Shown: piece after piece, positions 1-10,551 of the stretch
Layout of the letters: the number at the start of each line of letters is the position of its first letter
Numbering within the stretch: position 1 is the first letter of the stretch
Source of the DNA: Turnera subulata
Taxonomy: Eukaryota; Streptophyta; Magnoliopsida; Malpighiales; Passifloraceae
DNA length: 64,000 nucleotides
NCBI GenBank assembly: GCA_028386065.3
Contig: JAKUCV010007240.1
Coordinates: 1-64,000 of the forward strand
Reading direction: 5' to 3'
Made by a program: the position numbers and the translations under genes
The notes under the pieces: generated by a model
Told to the model about the DNA's origin: nothing
Databases searched by the model: none
What the model saw: the letters and a program-made list of their open reading frames with translations, nothing else

Positions 1-226
1 TTGTAACGGTTTGTTAAGCACCCGTAAGCTTAACGTAGATAGTGAAATCTTCAAGTGAGACTTGAAGGGCTGGATTAGCCACACTAGTAGAGTGTGTGTG
101 AACCAGGATAAATCTCTTGTGTCCTTCATTCTTTTAATTCCGCATTCAATTCCTGCTTATTTCGTTTTTATTCGATTATCGCTATTCACCCCCCCCCCCT
201 CTAGCGAAGGGTCATTGTTCTAACAA
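1..226 (+). mobile_element. 3' end of a Copia-type LTR (fragment)
   Basis: The stretch ends with a C-run (about 189-199) followed by CTCTAGCGAAGG and TTCTAACA, a layout seen at the 3' end of many plant Copia (SIRE/Angela-like) LTRs. No tRNA-primer site follows, so this looks like the outer end of a 3' LTR or a solo LTR whose start lies left of the window. The next DNA is a Gypsy LTR fragment, which may have been its target. Family assignment is from sequence style only. Confidence 0.5.
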
Positions 227-237
227 ATAACAGATAC

Positions 238-401
238 CTCCTTAGTTATTTTCCGGTGTGATTTTCCGAGAAATTCCGAAACCCGAAAAATACCAACTTA
301 GTTCCGAAAAATCCACGGAAAAATCACGAGCGCGGGAAAACCCTTGGTTTCGAAAACGACTAGTCCCGGTAAAAATCCAAAATTTTACCCGGGCTGTTAC
401 A
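238..401 (-). mobile_element. 5' end of a Ty3/Gypsy LTR (fragment)
   Basis: Read on the minus strand from 401 this begins TGTAACAGCCCGGGTAAAA and runs through the same succession of motifs (TTTCCCGCGCTCG, TTTTTCCGTGGATTTTTCGG, TTGGTATTTTTCGGG, CACCGGAAAATAACTAAGGAG) as the first ~230 bp of the solo LTR at 24513. It is a truncated LTR of the same family in opposite orientation. Confidence 0.75.
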
Positions 402-624
402 CCTTTGGATCAATTAAAATCAAATCTAAACTGATAAGGAGATTCTGTAATTTTGTATTCAAGGACTTGAATTGTCTATAAATCATTGTCAGGGGTCAAC
501 TCATCCAAAGTATTAATTTTCATTTTCCTGTAAAAAAAATCTATTATAAAAATTAAAATACTCAATTGCATTAGAAAGAAAAAAACGAAAAATAATATAT
601 AAAAACGTAAATAAAACTTTCTCA

Positions 625-930
625 GATATAGATACTTAAAAAACAAAATAGAATTGAAAACAAACTGTAAAACACAGGAACTGTATCCGGATTTCACTGT
701 ACTGACATCCGGTTTTCTTTGTGTGTTTTCACTTTTTTGTTTCTCAAAAGAAACTGTATGAGACACAGAAACTTAAAAAACAAAATAGAATTGTAAAGAA
801 ACTGAAAACAGAGGAACTGTATCTAGATTTCTCTATACTGACATCCGGTTTACTCTGTGTGTTTTCACTTCTTTGTTTTTCTAAAGAAACTGTATTAGAT
901 AGAGGAAGTTAAAAAGCAAAATAGAATTGC
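625..930. repeat. Tandem repeat, period about 137 bp
   Basis: The string ACTTAAAAAACAAAATAGA, or a close variant, recurs near 633, 770 and 908. Between these sit matching segments containing CTGTACTGACATCCGGTTTT / CTATACTGACATCCGGTTTA, TGTGTGTTTTCACTT and AAAGAAACTGTAT. This makes about two diverged copies of a ~137-bp unit. Confidence 0.7.
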
Positions 931-1120
931 ATAGAGAATAAAAAAAAAAAAAAGAGAATAAGATTAGCACAATCTGCAAGCTAAGGAAAAGAGAGAAGAA
1001 TAAATGGAAAAGAAACAGTATAAAAAACAAAACCTGTACCTGTATTTATAAATATTTAGAGATAAGAGTTTAACAATTATCAATATATTTTTTAAAAAAA
1101 AAAAACGGTACAAGAAAGTG

Positions 1121-1785
1121 TTGATTTAGTTAAAGTATGATTAGGAGTGTATCTTTGTATACTTCATTAGGGAAAATCGATAGTGATCTCATGGAGGTGG
1201 TCTTTTTTTTAATCTAATCTGATGGAGGTTGTCTCTTAGAATTCAGTTAAAAAGTGTTGATTTGGTATACTTTTTTTGGGAAAATCGGTACTCATGGAGG
1301 GTTGAAGTTTTTTTTTTATAAAAAAAACAGAACAAAATCAAAGGGTTTAAGTTTTTTTTTTTTACTGATTTGATGGAGGTTGGTTTTTGTGATTTAGTTA
1401 AACTATGATTAGGAGTGTATCTTGTAAAATTGATGATTTTGTATTAAAAAATTAACTGATGCTTTGATAAAATACAAAACGAAGGTTTTCTTTTTAAACT
1501 GATTTGATGGAGGTTGGTTTTTGGGATTTAGTTAAACTTTCATTAGGAGTGTATCTTGGATTTAGTTAAACTCTGATTAGGAGTGTATCTTGTAAAATTG
1601 ATGATTTTGTATTAAAAAATTAACTGATGCTAAACTGAAGGTTTTTTCTTTTTTACTGATTTGATGGAGGTTGGTTTTTGGGATTTAGTTAAACTCTAAT
1701 CGTGTATCTTGTAAAAAAGATGATTTTGTAATAAAAAATTATCTGATGAATTGATAAAATACAAAAAAGGTTTCTCTGAGATAAT
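1121..1785. repeat. Degenerate tandem repeat, period about 120-140 bp
   Basis: GATTTAGTTAAA followed by TNTGATTAGGAGTGTATCTT recurs near 1121, 1391, 1529, 1559 and 1682. It alternates with TTGATGATTTTGTATTAAAA and GATTTGATGGAGGTTGG. About four full or partial units can be traced. No coding capacity. Confidence 0.65.
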
Positions 1786-2221
1786 TGTGATTGTCATTAT
1801 GGCCAATCAAACTACACCTACAACCCTACACATAGCAATAAAGGAAGACCCGTGAGGGATACAGCTTTAAATATATATAATAGATTTAATTGTATTAGAA
1901 TCATATATTTAATTGTATTAGAATAATCATCAATCATCGATTAGTATCAAAATTTAATTGTATTAGATTTAGGAGTCGTTTAATTGTTAGATTTTAAGAG
2001 TCTAAGCTTATCTAATTTTAGGAGTCATGCCTTCCTTCTTATCTGTGAAATAACTTCATTGAGATCAAGAAAGAATCCTTATAATAATTAGATAAAAAAT
2101 TATTTGTTTTTGGTATTTTTTGGGTAACTAGTAACGGAGCTGTGCAATCCATATACAAAAGAAAAGAAATCTATGAGTAAAAAAATTTTTGTGAGCAGCC
2201 GTTAAAAAAAAAACTATTCAT

Positions 2222-2410
2222 ATCAAAAAGAAAAAAAATATTCATATCAAAAAAAAAAAAATATTCATATCTATGAGGTCTCAGGTTCAAGTCCTCGTAT
2301 ACATAGAAAATTCCCATTGGGAGACTCACCCACCATACCCAGGTGCGCGACGCAGGTCGACCGAATTAGTCGTGGCAAAGCTCCAGATACCGGCTGGGAA
2401 AAAAAAGGAA
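2222..2410 (+). mobile_element. SINE-like retroposon
   Basis: A tRNA-type pol III B box, GGTTCAAGTCC (2284-2294), sits near the 5' side and the element ends in an A-rich tail. AAAAAAAACTATTCAT occurs on both sides (about 2206-2221 and 2411-2426) and fits a target-site duplication. The 5' part (A box) is not clear and ATTCATAT is repeated three times there, so the 5' end may be rearranged. A relative with the shared string TTGGGAGACTCACC may lie at 35493. Confidence 0.5.
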
Positions 2411-2429
2411 AAAAAAAACTATTCATGCA

Positions 2430-2884
2430 GTAATAGAAAACAACTCCATGTGTATCGACAACAAAATATTTTATGGTTTCAAGAATTACAAGGTAGAATT
2501 AGGTCCTCAACAAAGGGCCTGTGCCTAGTGCGAAGAATTGGCAAGGGCTGCAGCACTACTCTTTTGGACCCATGGATCCCTGGACCCTAGTCGCGCAAGC
2601 TTTACTACACTCTCCAGGTTTCGGACCCAATCCCATGTTAACACTCTTTTATACAATGATCACCACTAGCATGCGATAAGCCCTTGATCCAGTTCTCTTT
2701 CCACCCACTAGATGCATCGTCCATTCTAAAAATACCTCGGAAGATTCATGGCAATGATTCTTTATAACCACTAGATATTTCTCTATCAAAAGTGCTTATC
2801 ACGCAGCAAGATCTTTCGATGTGGATGTCACAAGAGGTAGGCTTGCATCATCCCTTCCTTCTAATCAAACCCACCTATTTCGGA
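2430..2884 (+). pseudogene. LINE remnant A, left part (RT C-terminal/zinc-binding region)
   Basis: In broken frames this encodes the stretch typical of plant L1-type ORF2 after the reverse transcriptase: an IGNG-like motif, a DPWIPGP-like motif (IGKGCSTTLLDPWIPGP near 2537-2590), then SIKSAYHAARS. Several stops are present. The reading breaks after HLF at 2880 and resumes as WEKLW at 17008, so a Copia element sits in the middle of this LINE. Confidence 0.7.
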
Positions 2885-3153
2885 ATATAAAAACTAATAA
2901 TAGAAAGAGAATTTTGTTATGAGCACAGTGGATCAGTAATGGCTCTCAGGTATGATTTATATATTATTCGTGCTAATGTACAAGCTATACAATCCATATA
3001 GAACTCTACTAGTTATACAGTTAACATTATCATGTACACTTCATACTATTATTTCATAGCTTGATGAGGTTGATCATTATTTGTGTTTATCATTGGGCTG
3101 GTGGACTTGATCTTTATCTGTAGATAATTTTGGTAACACTAGACTTCCTAACA
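2885..3153 (-). repeat. 3' LTR of the nested Copia element
   Basis: Read on the minus strand it begins TGTTAGGAAGTCTAG at 3153 directly after the RNase H/polypurine region and ends in TATTATTAGTTTTTATAT. It matches the two halves of the right-hand LTR (15483-15580 and 16818-17007) along its full length. The terminal CA usual for LTRs is not evident. Confidence 0.75.
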
Positions 3154-3258
3154 TCCCCTGCAAACCAAACTCGGCAGTGTTGACGAGATTGAGTTTGGCA
3201 CGTAAGAACTGGTACCGAGCTGAGCTTAATGGTTTCATTAGGATGTCTGCCAATTTTT
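3154..3258 (-). pseudogene. Copia RNase H, C-terminal end
   Basis: The minus-strand translation contains LADILMKPL followed by YQFLRAKLNLV and GDVR, the conserved last residues of Copia RNase H just before the LTR. Only ~35 codons survive. The upstream side is cut by the poly-T end of a LINE. Confidence 0.8.
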
Positions 3259-3494
3259 TTTTTTTTTATGGAAAACGATTCTTTGATTGAGATAACCAAA
3301 CTGTTTACAAGTACAAGGGCAAAGTCATCAAAGTGATGACTTCAAGACATAACAGCCAATACACAGCAACAACCAAAGAGCCGTCATCACACCTTATACA
3401 ATTTTTGCTCTTTGCCTCATTCTACAGTTAAAGAAATTTACTTTCCATAACAAAGTAATACCCCCTGAATTTTCAACAACACTTACTTCCACAA
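3259..3494 (-). mobile_element. LINE remnant B, 3' end with poly-A tail
   Basis: A T-run at about 3259-3273 is the poly-A tail of a minus-strand LINE. Before it (minus sense) come TTTGCCCTTGTACTTGTAAA and GGTTATCTCAATCAAAGAA, typical of a plant L1 3' end. The other part lies beyond the MULE at 10552. Confidence 0.65.
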
Positions 3495-3504
3495 AATCTA
3501 ACTT

Positions 3505-3890
3505 GGGTTATATATATGTTTCGTCCCTGTACTATATTAAAATGATATGAATCGTCCCTTTACGCTAATTACGCTTAATTCGGTCCCCTTACTAGTCAAA
3601 AATGCTAAATTTCGTCCCCCTGCCCGGTTTAATGAATAATTAGCTGACGTGGCAAGGCTTAATCGAACTTGTGGGCCTATATGTCAGAAAAGGGTATTTT
3701 TTATTAGTTTCCTAACCCGGATCCCGTACCCGGGTCGGATGACCCGAGTAAGGAATCCGGATCGTGGAAACCAAATCCGACCTATGCGTCAAAAAATAAA
3801 ACGACGTCGTAGCAACCATTATTGAAGTAAAAAAAAAAAAAAGAATCAAAGTTAAACTTTTTAACCCACCCCCAATTCGACAAACCCTAG
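3505..3890 (+). repeat. Left terminal inverted repeat of the MULE
   Basis: Its reverse complement is at 10172-10551 with only scattered substitutions and an A-run length difference. It contains a CCCGTACCCGGGTC block and the palindromic core ACGACGTCGT, and ends at CAAACCCTA. Confidence 0.92.
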
Positions 3891-4025
3891 CCCCTCCCCC
3901 CCTCCACCCCGAATTGTGCTCTCATTCTCCTGAAAGAAGAGAAGAAGACAGCGCACAATCTCAATCGAAAGCATGATCGACTCGGCATCTCTCTTCCACT
4001 GATACAACTGAGTTGATTATGCTTT

Positions 4026-4160
4026 CGAACCCTAATTGCTGAAACCCCAACCCTAAAACTGGAAACCCACCCCCAATTCGCAAACCCTAATACCCCCAAT
4101 TCACAAACCCTTAAATCCCCCAAATCAGAAACCCTAAAACCCCCATTTTGAAACCCTAAA
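4026..4160. promoter_or_regulatory. Cluster of telo-box-like AAACCCTAA motifs in the MULE leader
   Basis: AACCCTAA, AACCCTAAAA, AAACCCTAA, AAACCCTTAAA, AAACCCTAAAA and AAACCCTAAAG occur within ~135 bp upstream of the transposase. Telo boxes are known plant promoter or 5'-leader elements of genes active in dividing cells. A role here is inferred. Confidence 0.4.
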
Positions 4161-4799
4161 GGCCCGACACGTGAAGTCCCTACATCGCATAATAGAGCAT
4201 CGATTCTCTGGGTTCTGGGATGCTTTGTCGCTATGAATGAGACATAGGCTTTGTCTATATCAGTCGAGAAAAGGTGGTGCAGAGATGGAATAAAGGCATC
4301 GAATATTGACTGTGGAAGGAGAGTTTTGTGTGGTTCAGGGGTTTCGAGGAGGAAAAAGAAGGACAGATAGATAGCAGGCCAAAGTGTTTGTGGTACCCGC
4401 ATAACCCAGGTACTCTACTTCCCCACGCTCCTCTTTTGTCGCTCTGTTAATTTATAATTAAATTTTTAATTAATAAAAAGTAGAAAAATAATAATATATA
4501 TATAAAATATATTATGAGCTTGTCTTTTCTGCAAAGTCGATGGCATCTTCAAACACTGTTGTTGTATCCCATGTCTTGGTCTGCATGTGAAAGTGTTGAA
4601 TTTTTTATTCCATTTCCTAGTGTTGTTGTTTGGGATAGACATGCCTATTTCGTACTCTGTGAATGCATTGGCATGTATGGCATGTATGCGTTGGCATTGG
4701 CTTCACTGTGTTGCACCGATTGCAATAAATTAGTAGCTTCAGTTTCTGTTTTTGTTTTTAATAATTGTGTCCTTGTGTGGATGAAATCCAGGGCTACTG

Positions 4800-7700
4800 A
4801 TGGGTGAATATGTGGAATTAATATACCATATTGGGGGACAGTTAATATGGTCTGAAAATGAACAATGGAGGTATGAAGGTGGGGAGGTGAAGGTTGATCG
4901 CAGTAACGTGGATAAGCTTGGTTATGCAAGGTTACTGAATCTCTCAGCTGATTTTGGGTATTTGAATCCATATAAGTTCTGGTATGAAGGTCCAAGAAAG
5001 GGGCAACCTCCTGGAAGGTTGACACAGGTTGACAAACGCAATGAGACCCTAGTTCCATTTGTAAGCTTCTGTTATGAATCTAAGAGTGTAGCATTCTGTG
5101 CATAATCATCCATTCTTGACCACTCACAAGCCATCCAATGTTTGCAAAATGCTTGGGTATGATGAATTTGGGCGGAGGACAGGAATTCCAACTGGAGAGA
5201 AGGTATTATTTGAAATTGATGACATTAGTGATGATGAGCATGGGGTAGTTGGGAGCAACCAAGTCATTGATGGTACACAACCAAATCAAGTAAATACTGC
5301 AGAAGCCGCATTAAATGAATTGGTTGGTGACGAAAGTAATGCCATTGCTGGTGGGGATGAAGAATTAAATGTTGGTGATGATGGAGTGCATGTAAATGAT
5401 GAAGTGGACCATGGTGTGACCCATAGGGAGGTTCCAGCGCGTGACAAAGGTAAAGGGATAGTGACTGAAATTGAACCACATGAAACCTCTGAATATGACT
5501 CTGATGGTGATGATGGAGTGTATGCAAATGATGAGGTTGACCATGGTGTGACCCACAGTAATGTTCCAGCGCGTGAAAAAGGTAAAGGGAAACTGATTGT
5601 AGTTGATGAACATGCAAGCTCCGAAGAGGATCATGGGTATCTTGATGATGAAGGGATTGAACAAAATTATTTCATGGATGTTCTATATTTGACTGATGAT
5701 GAGGAGCTACAAGAGCTGCAATAAGTGAATAGAGAGCGAGCAAAGAAACAGAAGAAGGAACAAAGAAATACTGCTTTAGAAGACAATACAGTGGGCCAGG
5801 ATTACTGTTCAATTGCAAATGTGGGCCATGCAGACAATTCTTGTCCACCTGTGGGGCTGGAAAATGAGGCGGGTACTTCAACACAACAAGGGCGGGAGAA
5901 TGTGGCGGGAGCTTCTACACAACAAGGGCGGGAAAATGGGGCAAGAATGTCTAGGGAGAATGCAGAAATTTATTACAGGTCTGATGATGAATTGAGCATT
6001 CACAGCCAAGGAGAGGGCAGTGAGAAAGAAATTGTTACAACCTACAGTGACTATCCTAGATATGATGCAGCTAAGAACCCTTTGCTCATTTGTACCTCCA
6101 TGATATTTAGGGACAGACAACAATTCAAAGAAGCAGTGGCTAGACAAAGCATTGCAGATCATAGAGAAATCCAGTTCAAGAAGAATGACAAAGAAAGGTG
6201 TGTTGCGACATGCAAAAGGAAGGGGTGTCAGTGGTACATTAGATTGTCTCCTGATGGTGAAACCCAAAGGTGGCATGTGAGGACATATAGACCTGAGCAT
6301 TCGTGTAATACTGCATTCTCAAATTGGAAAGTCACTGCAAAGTATATGACTAGACTTTTTGTTGACAATAGAGGGGCTAGTGCGGCTATGATGAGGAAGT
6401 GTGACATTTTAGATGCAGCAAAGAGAGACATTGGAGTTAATGTCACAGATGCACAAAGTCGCTTTACAAGGAAATACATCAGAGAGCATTTTGAGGGAGA
6501 TTTGCAAGAAGAATATCAGATGCTTGAAGATTATGCAGCAACGCTCAGGAAAACAAATCCAGGAAGCTCTATATGCCTTGAAGCTCCAAATGGTGTTTTC
6601 AACAGAATGTACATTTGCTTTGATGCTCTGAAGATGGGTTTTAGAACAGGTTGCAGGCCAGTTATTGGGGTCGATGGTTGTTTCTTCAAAGGTCCAGTCA
6701 AGGGCCAGCTGTTGTCGGCAATTGGCAGGGATGGGAATAACCAAATGTTCCCTATAGCCTGGGCCGCAGTGGTTAGGGAGAACTACTACAACTGGAAATG
6801 GTTTCTGCATTGGCTTATGGAAGACTTAGGAATACAATATGGCGATGGATCTGGATATACTTTCATGTCTGATCAACAGAAGGTATGTCACATGATACTC
6901 TTTAAACTTATCCTAGTCTATTGAAGTGATTGCTTGTCATTTGAAATAGAAGATGCACATATAGCAATGTGGGACATTACTCTCTGTTCATGCCTTAGTT
7001 TTCCATATACTAACCTTATTTTGTCATTTGAAATAGAAGATGCACATATACCTTCTTCTTCGCATTCCTCTTTTTGTTTGCTTGAGATTAAGCATATCTT
7101 TCTTTATCAGGGATTAGCAGCTGCATTAAGAGAATTGATGCCCAATGCCGAGCACAGAAGATGTGCAAGGCATATATTTGCTAAATGGAAGAAGAAACAC
7201 CATGGGGAGGCTAAGCACAAGCAATTTTGGATAACCTGTAAAGCATCTACAGAGGTTGATTACAAACGAGAGCTTGATAGGCTTGGAGAGTTAGCGGTTG
7301 ATGCAAAAGAGGACTTTGAACGGGTCAATACAAAAACATGGTGCCGAGCTTTCCAACAAACAACCTGCAAAAGTGACATTATAGACAATAACATGAGTGA
7401 AACCTTCAATGCCTTCATTCTAGATGCTAGGCACAAGTGCATAATCACCATGTTAGAAGAGGTCAGAGAAAAGGTGATGGTAAGGAATGCAGAACGCAAG
7501 ACCAGTTATGATGACAAGTTTGTAGGGGGTTTGGCTCCTAATATATGGAATAAAATTGAGTACAATAGATCCGAAGCCTTGAGAATGAGAATTGTTTTCA
7601 ACGGTGATGATGGTTGGGAGGTGACTGATACAAGAGATGACAGATATGTCGTAAATCTGGAGAAGTTTACTTGCCTTTGCAGGTCTTGGGATTTAACAGG

Positions 7701-8847
7701 GATCCCTTGTGCTCATGCCATGTGCATTATAGGGACAAGAAACTTTGATGTGATGAATTATGTGGATAGGTGGTATAAGAAAGAAAAGTTTGCTGCATCA
7801 TATAGCTGGACAATGCAACCAGTACCTGGGAAGAAGTTTTGGGTTAAAACTGGTCAATGTGCAATAGAGCCTCCACCTGAACCAAGGAAACCAGGTAGAC
7901 CAAGGAAGCTGCGAATTAGGGAGGATACAGAGCCTCAAAGAGGAGCCACTAAAATGCCCAGAAAGGGTAGAGTTATGCATTGCACGGTGTGTCGAGCTCG
8001 AGGCCACACAAAACCTCAGTGCCCTGATGCTATCAATGAGGTGACAGTAATACTATCTCCTTTCTCCTTTTAAGAAGAAACACCATTTAAGTTTTTGGCT
8101 TTCATTATTGACTTCATAATTTATACAATTTCTTTCACAGAATCATATGAATGACAATGCTGAAGCTATTGCAAATACAAGTGAACAGTCACTTCCTCAT
8201 GATGCAATGAATGTGCAGGAAGTAAGAGAATCTTCTTCAGGTAGGCAAGTTAGAGGAAGGGAAAAAGGAAGAGGAAGAGGCAGAGGAAGGGGCAGAGAAA
8301 GAGTTGATGCTACAAATACCCAAGCTTCAAATAATATAGGCACAAACACACAAAATACGCCACAGTGGCCAATTGCGGATGTGACACAAGTATTTAATGA
8401 TGGAAGCGTGAAGCTTCTTAATGAGCAGGATGTTAGAGGGTCTAGTGGAGGAAGAGGAGTGGGTGCTAGGAATAGCAGAAACTCACTGTCTAATGTAAGT
8501 GACGTTTTGTGATTGATTCAACAAAATGGAAATAATAGGCTGCCATGTAGTGATCATCATAACTCAAGAATCTTTGTTTTCTTATTAATTTGCAGGTACA
8601 ATCTCCTCTGAACCCAACTCAAGAATCAGTAGTTAGCACTACGAGAAGAGGAAGAGGAAGAGGACGAGGAAGAGGAAGAGGAAAAGCACACCCTCGTACA
8701 TGTCTCCCTTCATGTACCATGCAGCCTGGGACATCTTTGGGAGTTACATCTTCACTTCCTACTAAGAGAATTAGGCAATTGTTGGTTGGAGCTTCTGCAC
8801 TTGGAGTGGAAGAACCAAAGAAGAAAAAAATGCCTTGGAGAATTTAG
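4800..8847 (+). CDS. MULE transposase (mudrA type), five exons, one in-frame stop
   Basis: Exons read as 4800-5060, 5131-6882, 7111-8046, 8141-8494 and 8596-8847, with GT-AG borders and all introns in phase 0 (about 1184 codons). Domains in order: a PB1-like N-terminus (YVELIYHIGG...), an acidic linker, a MuDR DNA-binding domain (about 6070-6360, CKRKGCQWYIR), the DDE catalytic domain with Asp in GVDGCFFKG (6673) and in MSDQQK (6871) and Glu in NNMSETFN (7399), a SWIM zinc finger (CLC...GIPCAH, near 7672), an AT-hook-like RKPGRPRK, a CCHC knuckle (CTVCRARGHTKPQC) and RG-rich tails. It would cut and join MULE ends. TAA at 5722-5724 (codon 285) interrupts the linker. An ATG at 5950 could still give a protein with DNA-binding and catalytic domains. 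No splice site that removes the stop is obvious. Confidence 0.88.
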
Positions 8848-9437
8848 ATTCACTCGCCATAGTTATAGATCCCTTTTGTCGTATCTGTTGTTGCCATATA
8901 CCATGATGTTGGCATTGGATGTATTTGTGCCAGGCAACCATTTTGGTTTTGTTCTGTTCTTTTCCTTCCTATGGATTTGAAGGATTTGTATCAGGAAGCA
9001 AACTGATTAGCTTAGGCAATTCCTTTTGGTGGTATGCACTTGACATTAACCCGGGGCATCTGTTAAGATGCTATGAATTGTTATCCTATTAATGATATTG
9101 GTGTTTGTCTTCAACGAGTTTTGTTCATTTTTCCCATTAAGAGTGTTCCTGTTGCATTATTCCATATTTTTGCCTTTCCAAATTCTGCATTTGTGCTCAT
9201 ACAGTACAAATCAAGGCAAACTAATCACAGACTTTGGTACCCAATACACAAACAACCCAAGAAATTTGAGCAAGAATTTTCAGAACACAAACAAGCACAG
9301 GTTGCATTACCTTAACAACATTAACAAAGCATCTTGTACATACAAGTCTTGACACATTAAAAAAACAAGTATCTGCCAGCCATCAACTACATCAAACTGC
9401 ATCTAATTTGCCAGCCATTAACTACATCAAACTGCAT

Positions 9438-9995
9438 CTAATTTGCCTTACATGACAACATGAAAATCCATGCAACAAGAACACATACAGAAATTAATAA
9501 GCAATGACAAATGCAGCTTCCATGTCCCACGTCTTCCTTCTTCCCAATTCCTCCTGCTTCCACTTTAGTCAGGATCGCTTCCAACTTCTCTCTAAGCTCC
9601 TTATTTTCAGACATCAGCTGCTCCTTCTCAGACACGAGTTGCATTTTTTCAGAAATTAATTCATCAACTTCAAAGGCCAATCGAGTATTTTCTTCATTTA
9701 GCTTCTCATTTGCCTTAAATAATATATTTTCGTTATCCCTTAGAGCGACGATCACATCCCGAGCCCGACCAATAATCTGCTCATCCACCCAAAGAAAAAA
9801 TGCACACCTAATGCACTTGTGAAACCGCATACCTGGGTGGTCAACAATCCATGAGGTCCACCTCGCAGTTACTCGACCGCATCTACACAACACCCTTGGC
9901 CCTTCATAATTGAAGTCTGGTTTTTGCCGCCCAATAGAAGTAATTCGTTGCCCATGACCTGAACCCAAAGACGAGCTTGATGATGATGATGACAT
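9438..9995 (-). CDS. GRF-type zinc-finger protein with coiled coil and C-terminal membrane anchor, carried by the MULE
   Basis: This is one intact 185-residue frame. After a Ser run (2-10) comes a GRF zinc finger at about 36-72: CRCG, then W, then GMRFHKC..C, then FFLWVDE. The GRF family binds nucleic acid in DNA-repair proteins. Residues ~85-150 form a Glu/Lys/Leu-rich coiled coil (repeated ISEKMQLVSEKEQL-like heptads). The last ~25 residues contain a hydrophobic segment (LLISVCVLVAWIFML), so the protein may be tail-anchored. It lies wholly inside the MULE, converges on the transposase gene ~590 bp away, and occupies the position of mudrB. It is not recognisably mudrB, so it is either an element-borne partner or a captured host gene. 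Function is unknown. Confidence 0.75.
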   Translation of the reverse strand: MSSSSSSSSLGSGHGQRITSIGRQKPDFNYEGPRVLCRCGRVTARWTSWIVDHPGMRFHKCIRCAFFLWVDEQIIGRARDVIVALRDNENILFKANEKLNEENTRLAFEVDELISEKMQLVSEKEQLMSENKELREKLEAILTKVEAGGIGKKEDVGHGSCICHCLLISVCVLVAWIFMLSCKAN

Positions 9996-10171
9996 CGCAA
10001 CTCCTTCTTCAATGGCAGAACCTCACTTTCACTTGCAGCAAAATAAGATGAAGGAGACGAAGAAGAAGAAGAAGAAGAATAAAAAAGAAAAACCAAAGGA
10101 GAGGTCCAAGAAGAAAGCAGAGGAAGAGGGCTAAGCTTAGACAATTTCAATTTCCCATTTCAATTTCGTTT

Positions 10172-10551
10172 ATAGGGTTTGTCGAATTAGGGGTGGGTTA
10201 AAGTGTTTAACCCTGATTCTTTTTTTTACTTCAATAATGGTTGCTACGACGTCGTTTTATTTTTTGACGCATAGGTCCGATTTGGTTTCCACGATCCGGA
10301 TTCCTTACTCGGGTCATCCGACCCGGGTACGGGATCCGGGTTAGGAAACTAATAAAAAATACCCTTTTCTGACATATGGGCCCACAAGTTCGATTAAGCC
10401 TTGCCACGTCAGCTAATTATTCATTAAACCGGGCGAGGGGACGAAATTTAGCATTTTTGACTAGTAAGGGGACCGAATTAAGCGTAATTAGCGTAAAGGG
10501 ACGATTCTTATCATTTTAATATAGTACAGGGACGAAACATATATATAACCC
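10172..10551 (-). repeat. Right terminal inverted repeat of the MULE
   Basis: Reverse complement of the left TIR (see 3505-3890). It ends in ATATATATAACCC directly before the target duplication at 10552-10561. Differences from the left copy are single substitutions such as CCTGCCC/TCGCCC and CCTAT/CCCAT. Confidence 0.92.

Larger units (their letters stand above)
402..2203. other. AT-rich intergenic DNA with tandem repeats, no gene
   Basis: No convincing gene is seen. Short open frames here (for example 476-766 minus) are low-complexity. The stretch holds two degenerate tandem repeat blocks listed separately. Confidence 0.6.
3505..10551 (+). mobile_element. Complete Mutator-like element (MULE) with two genes
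   Basis: Terminal inverted repeats of ~380 bp (3505-3890 and 10172-10551), both starting GGGTTATATATATG, differ at only a few positions. The 10-bp sequence AATCTAACTT occurs immediately outside both ends (3495-3504 and 10552-10561), a perfect target duplication of Mutator size. Inside are a five-exon transposase gene (+) and a GRF-zinc-finger gene (-) facing each other, the convergent two-gene plan known from maize MuDR. Near-identical TIRs indicate recent activity. The transposase has one in-frame stop. Confidence 0.92.

Noticed and set aside
2273..2300. tRNA gene suggested by the B box GGTTCAAGTCC
   Set aside because: No cloverleaf arms or A box at the right distance. An A-rich tail and flanking repeats fit a SINE.
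3887..4402. 171-residue minus-strand open frame at the MULE left end
   Set aside because: Its repetitive Leu/Gly/Phe pattern is a translation of the telo-box repeats, and it runs into the TIR.
5700..5760. Explaining the TAA at 5722 by an intron
   Set aside because: No GT donor with a suitable AG acceptor keeps the frame around it, and both sides are open in the same frame. A nonsense change is simpler.
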